A DNA stretch of 11,704 bases from Candidatus Babelota bacterium (lineage in GTDB: Bacteria; JAGOBX01): positions 1-11,704 of the forward strand of contig JAGOBX010000063.1 of the NCBI GenBank assembly GCA_017999075.1, in the 5' to 3' direction. This document shows, piece after piece, positions 1 to 6,700 of this stretch. Every line of letters starts with the position of its first letter. The first letter of the stretch is position 1. The translations under genes were made by a program, and so were the position numbers. The notes beneath the pieces are model-generated. The model did not search any database and had not been told where the DNA came from. It worked only from the letters and a program-made list of their open reading frames with translations.

Positions 1-110
1 ATATTAATATCATACCCTCCATGAAATTTTAATAACAATCCAATTGATGACGCTGTTATCCCTTTCCCTATACCTGATATAATCCCTCCAGTAATGATAA
101 TATATTTCAT
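1..110 (-). CDS. pyrG: CTP synthase, N-terminal 36 residues (runs off the left edge)
   Basis: CTP synthase makes CTP from UTP, ATP and glutamine in the cytoplasm. Only the start of the amidoligase (synthetase) domain is visible. It begins MKYIIITGGIISGIGKG and continues into ITASSIGLLLK, which matches the family's N-terminal signature and its Lys-containing ATP-binding loop. The glutaminase domain would lie beyond the window. The sequence reads SGIGKG where most bacterial enzymes have SSLGKG; the SGIGKG form is familiar from eukaryotic CTP synthases. The ATG at 110 is placed by homology to the family start. No Shine-Dalgarno sequence precedes it, only an A/T-rich stretch. The frame is the same as that of the upstream membrane glycosyltransferase, with no stop between them, so this may be either a separate gene with an internal start or the C-terminal part of a fusion. 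Identity is confident; gene structure at the junction is not. Confidence 0.85.
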   Translation of the reverse strand, partial: MKYIIITGGIISGIGKGITASSIGLLLKFHGGYDIN

Positions 111-1727
111 TTTTAATATATATATTTTATTTTCAGGAGAATAATTTTTTACAGGATAAAAACTATGCCAAATAATTTCCGGTCTGGTCATATCAACGCA
201 AAATTGTTCTATAGAAAACAAAGAATAATTTATTTTATTATTTTTTATAAAATCCAGGTATTTTTTATATTCCGGAGGATACGGAAATAATCCAAAAGAA
301 ATAATCCAGTCAGGGGCAATTTTTCTGGAATAAATATATTCCGGAATTTTATTTTTTTGAGAAATCAATATATGTTGATTATCTTCGGATAAAGAACCGC
401 AAAACAACAGATTTTCATCAAAATAAAAAAATATTGGTGCTACGCAATATTCAGGTCTAATAAGTATTGTTTCAGATTTTTTTATATTTTTTTCAATAAA
501 ATCTATTACTGACTCAGTGGGGGTTATATATTTATGCGTAATTTCATATATGTAATCAAATAAGAAAAAACGTACATTTTCTGATCTGTATGAAGGAATT
601 AGAGTGAAGTAATTTGTAGATATGGAAATTATTAATATTATTATAGCAAATATGCGGTTTATTTCAAATATCCTTGAAGTAATATATCCTATTAAAAAAC
701 AAAAAAAAGGAAATAGCCCGACAGCATATCTTATGTCAGCAAATAATGTTTCCTTATAAGGCTGAGGAGAAAGCCATGATAAAAATACAGTAGAGAACAA
801 AATAAATATGATTATTAGTAAAATTTTTTTATTTAATATGAATTTCAACAAATTTTTTTCAGTTTTTTCAATAAAAACAAAAGGAAGTAATATAATGAAT
901 ATCGCTTGAAAAAAAGAAAAGGTATTATAATCACGTAAATACCATACAAAAAGATAAAATGCATTTTCAAGGCGTTCCATAGAAAAAAACGGAATTGATA
1001 CTGAATTCCATGGTTTCCCGTACAACAAATAAGGCAGCCCTGAAATTATCGACACAATCCCTCCGAAAATTATTCCTTTAAACTTTTCCTTTTCAAACTC
1101 TAAAATAATATGACTGAAAAACAAACCGGTAAAAAAAGCAAAAAATATAAAATAATTACTGTAAAAAAATAAAATGCAGGAGAGAGTGAACAACAGCAAT
1201 GATTTTTTATTTTTTATTGAAATAAAGGTATACGAATAAAACATAAGAATACAAGATATTATAACTAATGAATAATATCTGCATTGTCTCGTAAATAACA
1301 AAAAAGAAGGTGAAAAAATTAAATACAAGGAAGAAATTACTGCAACCAATTTTTTATCTGAATAGCTCAGTATGAATTTATAAAAAAAATAAATTGAAAC
1401 TATTCCTGTTAAAACAAATAAAAATCTTCCTGCAAATACTGTTTTGCCAAAAATTTTAAAAGCTAATGCAGTAACATAAAATTGGAGCCATGGAGATGAT
1501 TTATTCACCATTTCTGAATTTAAATGAAGCCCATCTCTATATGCGTAAAGATTTTTTCCGTTCCAGCCTGAAGGTAATCCTGATTTTAAAATATTTTTAG
1601 CATATATTGCAGTATCAGCCTCATCTTCCCAAAAATAATTGTTATCCAATCCCCATAACAGCAATACGCTTGATATTAGACAAAAAAATAAGGGAACAAT
1701 ATTATTTTTAATCACATTTATCAACAT
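111..1727 (-). CDS. GT39-like polytopic membrane glycosyltransferase, in frame with pyrG (no stop codon)
   Basis: The 539 codons before the CTP synthase start encode a GT-C fold membrane protein of the dolichyl-phosphate-mannose/ArnT type (PMT_2-like). Such enzymes move sugars from polyprenyl-phosphate donors to acceptors on the outer face of the inner membrane. The first hydrophobic segment (about residues 8-27) is followed by the acidic loop FWEDEADTAIYA (E34, D35, E36), typical of the catalytic first loop. Then come SSPWLQFYVTA (about 77-87) and TRQCRYYSL (about 146-154), both family-like. About ten further hydrophobic segments run to residue 375, followed by a soluble tail at about 380-539, probably extracytoplasmic. 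The ATG at 1727 is the first start after an in-frame TAA at 1746-1748; there is no clear Shine-Dalgarno sequence. The gene lies 54 bases downstream of the lipoprotein gene on the same strand, so they may be cotranscribed. The natural end IYILK is followed directly by the CTP synthase Met with no stop. The acceptor sugar or lipid cannot be told. Confidence 0.8.
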
Positions 1728-1781
1728 ATTGACATATTTGTATATTTAAATTTGAAACATGCAATAAAGTAATATTTTTGA

Positions 1782-2804
1782 TCAATAAAACTCGGTGAAG
1801 ATTTTTGTGTTTTCCGGAGAAAGTTTTATATTATAATAATCAGCTAAGATTTTATTTAATACCATTTTTGTTTTTTGAGCTTTTGTAACAGGAATTTTTT
1901 CCGGTTTTTCACCTGCTAATATTCTGACAGCTTTGTTAACTGCTTCTTTAGCGCAATCATAATAATCTCTTGAAGCTGCGGCAACTGCAAATCCTTTTTT
2001 AACATTCTGAGATCCGAAACAGAAAAGAGGAATTTTAGTTTTTTGGGAAGCATGGGAAATTGAAACAAATGCCGAACCTGTTAAATTGTCAATTATCTGG
2101 CATAAAACATCAATATCTTTTTCACAAAGTGCTGATGCAGCTTCAGGAATATCTGAAGGAGAATTTATAGGAACACCTATAAGCTCAATGGAATGTGAAG
2201 CAAGTATTTCTGAAAATTTTTTATAATACAGAGTAGAATCTGTTTCCGAAGGAGTAAACAAAGTTCCAATTTTTTTTACGTTCGGATAAAAATTTTTTAT
2301 TATTTTTATTGCAGCCTCAAAATCAGTAATTGTACATATTCCTGTTACATTAGGTAAATGTTCTTCAAATGATTTTCCTATTCCTGCTTCAATTGGATTT
2401 CCTGCATTTGTAAATATTATTGGCTTATTCTTAATTTTTTTTATAGCAATTTGAAGCGACGGTGGGGTTATTGCAAATATCAGATCATAATCGCTTTGAG
2501 CAAATAAATCAGCAGCGCTATTTAATACAGACATATCTCCCTGTGCATTTTTAATATCAATAAAGCAATCTGCTGTAAGACTATTTTCTTTTAATCCATC
2601 AAGTATTCCCCGCTCAGCTTCTTCTGTATATAATGAATTTACATAATCTAAAACTCCTATTTTTATTTTTTTATTATTTGATTCATTCCCGCTGCAGGAA
2701 AACAATAAAAAAACAATAGAAAAATTAATTATTAAAAAAAATTTTTTTGTTTTTATTGAGGCAAGTCTTGTCGATAAATTCAAATTTAAAATTATATTTT
2801 TCAT
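1782..2804 (-). CDS. ABC transporter substrate-binding lipoprotein (ABC_sub_bind family)
   Basis: This is a 340-residue extracytoplasmic solute-binding protein of the ABC_sub_bind (PF04392) family, whose known members include tryptophan/tyrosine importers. A Lys-rich n-region (K18, K20, K21) and hydrophobic stretch 22-35 lead to the lipobox LFSC with lipidated Cys37. The two-lobed body shows family-typical stretches: IFTNAGNPIEAGIG after about residue 130, TLFTPSETDSTLYYKKF near 185, and a C-terminal part with IPLFCFG and a run of alanines before SRDYYDCAKEA. I chose the ATG at 2804; a TTG three codons upstream (2813) is also open but less likely. The gene is divergent from ruvA. No permease or ATPase gene is visible, which is unusual because these proteins normally sit beside both. 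The substrate is unknown. The family call is fairly sure; the transport role is inferred. Confidence 0.85.
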   Translation of the reverse strand: MKNIILNLNLSTRLASIKTKKFFLIINFSIVFLLFSCSGNESNNKKIKIGVLDYVNSLYTEEAERGILDGLKENSLTADCFIDIKNAQGDMSVLNSAADLFAQSDYDLIFAITPPSLQIAIKKIKNKPIIFTNAGNPIEAGIGKSFEEHLPNVTGICTITDFEAAIKIIKNFYPNVKKIGTLFTPSETDSTLYYKKFSEILASHSIELIGVPINSPSDIPEAASALCEKDIDVLCQIIDNLTGSAFVSISHASQKTKIPLFCFGSQNVKKGFAVAAASRDYYDCAKEAVNKAVRILAGEKPEKIPVTKAQKTKMVLNKILADYYNIKLSPENTKIFTEFY

Positions 2805-2813
2805 ATTGAGCAA

Positions 2814-2840
2814 AATATAATATTATTTATATTTAGTCAA
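2814..2840 (-). promoter_or_regulatory. Possible sigma-70 promoter for the lipoprotein gene
   Basis: On the minus strand TTGACT (2840-2835) is followed after 15 bases by TATATT (2819-2814). The predicted transcript would begin only a few bases before the ATG at 2804, so it would be nearly leaderless, which fits the missing Shine-Dalgarno sequence. The spacer is short, and TATATT is common by chance in DNA this A+T-rich, so this is a weak call. Confidence 0.3.
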
Positions 2841-2899
2841 ACTAATTTTTTTAAATAATAAATAAAAAAATACTGGTATCTGAAGACTTCTTAAAATAT

Positions 2900-2991
2900 G
2901 AATTAGTATTTTATTGTTTTATTTTTTTATTGCATTTTATATATATTCAAGCAAAATACATAAAATATAAAAATTAAATAAATACTAATTC
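2900..2991. repeat. 12-bp inverted repeat in the ruvA/lipoprotein divergent region
   Basis: GAATTAGTATTT (2900-2911) is exactly complementary to AAATACTAATTC (2980-2991), with 68 bases between. A third copy of the core, AAATACT, lies at 2868-2874 and could also pair with the middle arm. The element fills most of the 204-base non-coding region between the two divergent genes and lies upstream of the ruvA ATG. It could be a pair of operator half-sites or an RNA structure in a ruvA leader. Chance similarity in A+T-rich DNA is not excluded. Confidence 0.4.
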
Positions 2992-3008
2992 TAAAATACA
3001 ATACAACT

Positions 3009-3686
3009 ATGATCAATAAAATTTCAGGAATACTTGAAGAAACAGGCGAAACTCATATTTCTATTAACTGTTCAGGGATATCTTATTCAATTTCAGTACC
3101 CGGCGGATTTTTAGAACACATAAAAACAAAAAAAAAATCAGGAGACGAATTATCCTTATTCACAATTTATTACATTGAAAACGGTATAGGGGGTTCAGCT
3201 CTTCATCCAAAGCTTATAGGTTTCAGTTCTCCTATAGAGCGTGAATTTTTTGAAAAATATACAACCGTAAAAGGGCTAGGAATAAAAAGCGCATTAAAAT
3301 CTTTAGTAATATCAGTAAAGAATTTGGCTAAAGCAATTGAAAATGGAGATATCGGCATAATAAAAAAACTTCCCGGAATCGGCGCAAGAACAGCAGAAAA
3401 AATTATTGCTGAATTAAAAGGAAGAGTTGCTAAATACGCATTGTTAAAAGAAGAGGAAAAACCTTATTCAGAAAAAATATCAACATCTTTAAATTCAACT
3501 GATGAAGAATATTTAGCTAAAAATCAAATTGAAGAAGAAATAAACCAAGTTTTATCTGAACTGGGTTATTCAAAATCTGAAATTTCCGAATTAATAAAAA
3601 AAGTTTATATGAAAAATATTCGGATCGAAAATACAGAACAGGCAATACAGGAAATTTTCAAACAGACAAAAGAAAATAAAAAATAA
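3009..3686 (+). CDS. ruvA: Holliday junction branch migration complex subunit RuvA (divergent)
   Basis: RuvA binds four-way junctions as a tetramer and loads the RuvB motor during recombination and repair. The 225-residue protein has the family order. An OB-fold domain I (about 1-72) starts MINKISGIL with the CSGISYSISVPG strand. A double helix-hairpin-helix domain II follows, with VKGLGIKSALKSL near 87-99 and LPGIGARTAEKIIAELKGR at 121-139. A charged linker (about 146-170) leads to the small RuvB-contacting domain III (about 172-220, including VLSELGYSKSEI). Domain I carries an enlarged loop, IENGIGGSALHPKLIGF (56-72), where E. coli RuvA has the acidic pin REDA and then LLYGF; only one acid is kept. 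The ATG at 3009 fits the family start, although no Shine-Dalgarno sequence is seen. ruvC and ruvB are not adjacent. The gene is divergent from the lipoprotein gene and convergent with the giant gene. Identity is confident. Confidence 0.93.
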   Translation: MINKISGILEETGETHISINCSGISYSISVPGGFLEHIKTKKKSGDELSLFTIYYIENGIGGSALHPKLIGFSSPIEREFFEKYTTVKGLGIKSALKSLVISVKNLAKAIENGDIGIIKKLPGIGARTAEKIIAELKGRVAKYALLKEEEKPYSEKISTSLNSTDEEYLAKNQIEEEINQVLSELGYSKSEISELIKKVYMKNIRIENTEQAIQEIFKQTKENKK

Positions 3687-3690
3687 TATT

Positions 3691-3719
3691 AAAAAAATTA
3701 TTTTAAAATATTTTTTTTT
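3691..3719. terminator. A/T-only hairpin between convergent genes, possible bidirectional terminator
   Basis: A near-perfect inverted repeat (3691-3718, one mismatched pair) runs from an A7 tract through the palindrome TATTTTAAAATA (3699-3710) into T9. It starts 4 bases after the ruvA stop and overlaps the stop and last codons of the giant gene. The A-tract/stem/T-tract layout suits termination in both directions, but the stem has no G-C pairs, so its strength is doubtful. Confidence 0.35.
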
Positions 3720-6700
3720 AACAATTCTTTTTCTGCAGCGCCTATTATTCCATCTCCGTTTATATCCAATTCCATTTTTACCTGTCCAAAAAATTTTTTT
3801 ATTAGCGCGGCATCAAGAATATTCAATTGCCCGTCACGAAAAAAATCTCCTGCTGAAAGATATAATGAATCGCTTATTGAGACAGAACTGTCGATCCTAA
3901 TTTGAAATTCATAAGGCAAATAAAGAGATTTTGTTATTACTATATTAAAAGTATCGGGATATAAAATTCTAATATAAAAACGTCCGTCAGTATCAGTAAA
4001 CGAAGAATAAAATTCCGTGTCATTAAGTATATTGACTGCCGCTTCCGAAAAATTAATTTTACCTTCAAGTTCAACAATTCCTGATACAATTATTCCCGGC
4101 GTCAAAAAAATCGTATCATAATCAATTCTGTCAAAAACATCTTTAATCTTAATTGTTATAGTCTCATTTTCAATATTCAGCGGAACAGTGCAGTTCCAAG
4201 CATTATTCGTTAGAGCAATGCTATCAAACAAAACATCATTTATATAAATATTTATCGAATCACTGGTTTTCATATTTGAAACTGTCCCTGATATTTCAAC
4301 AATTTTAGACGTAGTATCATAAAATTGATTGCTTAATGCCGGATATAAAATAAAAATATCCGGATAACCATAATATCCTGCAATAATATAATCACTGCAC
4401 GTCAACCCGGACTTCAAATACAATACAGCACTAACAGTATCGCATATCCCGGTCAAACACGCAGTCCCCTGCCAGTTCCCGCTATTTTGATATATGGTTA
4501 TTGAATCCTGAAATGCACCATTAACATATATCCACAATGTATCATTTTCCGTCATTCCCAATGTAGTACCTTTTATTATTATGGTTCTATTAAAAGTATC
4601 GTAATGATTTTCAGGATAAGTAATCGAAACAGAAATATCCGGTAAATACCGGACTGTAATTACATCAGTGTCCATTCTGCCGAATTTGTCAGTTAAAACA
4701 GCATATAAACTGTCAGCTTGATTCACCAAAAAAACCGTTCCGCTAAAGTTCCCGTTACGAACAGTTAAAACAATTTCAGTATTAGCTACATTATTAACAT
4801 ACAACGTTACAGTATCATAAATTCCGCTTCCTGAAGTTGTTCCTCTTATTTCTATAATTTGAATTAAAGTATCAATAAAATCGTCAGCAGGGTAAGTTAT
4901 TTGTATATCAGGTAAAGAAAAATAATTAATCACAACAGTATCATACAATTCATCTCCGAATTTGTTTGTAAGTTTTGATATTATATAATTCACATTTTCA
5001 GAAACATTTATCGTATCATTCCATAAAAAATTATTTGACTGTACAATAATATTTTTTTGATATGTATTGTTAATAAACAATTCTATTGTATCTCCTGAAA
5101 AAGTATTAACTGTTGTTCCTGAAATATTTATTGATGGAGAAATTGTATCGATATTATTATTGGGTTCCAAAATCACTATATCTGATACTCCGTAAAAATT
5201 AACTGTAATACTATCCCATTTTATTCTATCAAACTGATCTGTTAATTTCACCGCAAAACTTTCGCCTGTATTATTAACATTAGCATTTAACACCCATGTT
5301 TCATTTTTTTCCCATATATAATAAACATCCTGCCGGGCCGTATAATCTCCGTTTATAAAAAGCTCCACTTTATCGGGCCCATTGACTCCAAATGTAGTTC
5401 CAGTCAACACAAAATTATTAATATTAGTATCAAAATTATTAACAGGATAAGTTATGGAAAAAAATATGTCCGAAAAATAATTCACAATAATAGTATCCGA
5501 ATTTAATCCGCTCCACTTAGACGTTATTTCTGCAGTCATAGAGTCATTTATTCCTGTAATCATTGAAGTTCCTATCCAATCACCATTCAAAGAAACGATA
5601 TTATAATTTGATTGAAAAATTCCGTTAATAAAAATATTAACCGTATCGCCGGGTCTGGCATTATAGGTGGTTCCTGCAACATTAACAAACCTGGCAATAG
5701 AATCATATTCCATCCATGGTTCGGTTATTCCTATAGACACATTTCCATAATAATTTAATATAATAGTATCGTAAACATTTCTGCCGAATCTGTCCGTCAA
5801 CCTGGCAATTATGCTGTCTCCCTGATTATTCAGCGAAACAGTTCCGCTCCATTGAGAATCCGATTCTGTAATAAAAATAGTATTTTGAAGTAATTCGTTT
5901 ACAAAAAGTAAAATAGTATCTCCCTGAAATGAAAATATCGATGTTCCTGAAATTATAATTGATTGTACATTGGTTTCAAAATTATCCGAAGGAGATGTTA
6001 TATTTAATAATTGCTGCGGGAAATAATTTATATAAACAGTATCATATCCAAATCTCCCGAACCTGTCTTCAAGTCGGACTGTTATAGTATCTTTAAATGA
6101 ACCGCTAAGAGAAACAGTGCCTGAAAAGTTTCCGTCTAATGCCTGAATAATATAAACTGATTGTTCAATCGAATTCATAAAAATTGTTACAGTTCCACCG
6201 CGGTCAGTGCCAAGCGTAGTACCTGAAACTGTAATATTCGTAATATATGTATCAGCATCATTTTCAGGCATCAAAATTTTAACAAGAGGCACAGGATAAT
6301 AATGCACAGTAATAAAATCCGAATCCATTCTGCTGAATTTATCATAAACAAATACCCTGACAGTATCTCCGTAATCAGATAAAACTATCGTATCATAATA
6401 TTGTTCATTTAAGGAAGAAAGAATAATGGTATCACAAGAAACAGTTTCTCCATTATCATTTAAAATAATTAATGTATCCCCTTCTTCTGTTCCAAAGGTG
6501 CGTATATCAAAGTATAGCGGATAAATTACGGAATCATATTGAGTGAATATCATATCAAGCGAAATATTCAACGGTTCAAAATAATTCACATATATTGTTT
6601 CAGAAGAAATTCTTGACTGGGAACCTATTATTGCAGGATGTTCAAACAAATAAACTGAAACAGCGCTCGAAATTCCAGAAACATTTACTGATAAATTAAA

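Noticed and set aside
2805-2813. TTG start for the lipoprotein gene
   Set aside because: It adds only three residues before an ATG, and the signal peptide is already complete from the ATG at 2804.
3698-3853. Type IX secretion sorting domain at the end of the giant protein
   Set aside because: The C-terminus has two calcium-loop/helix repeats typical of dockerin rather than the beta-rich type IX domain, so a Bacteroidetes-style export route is not supported.
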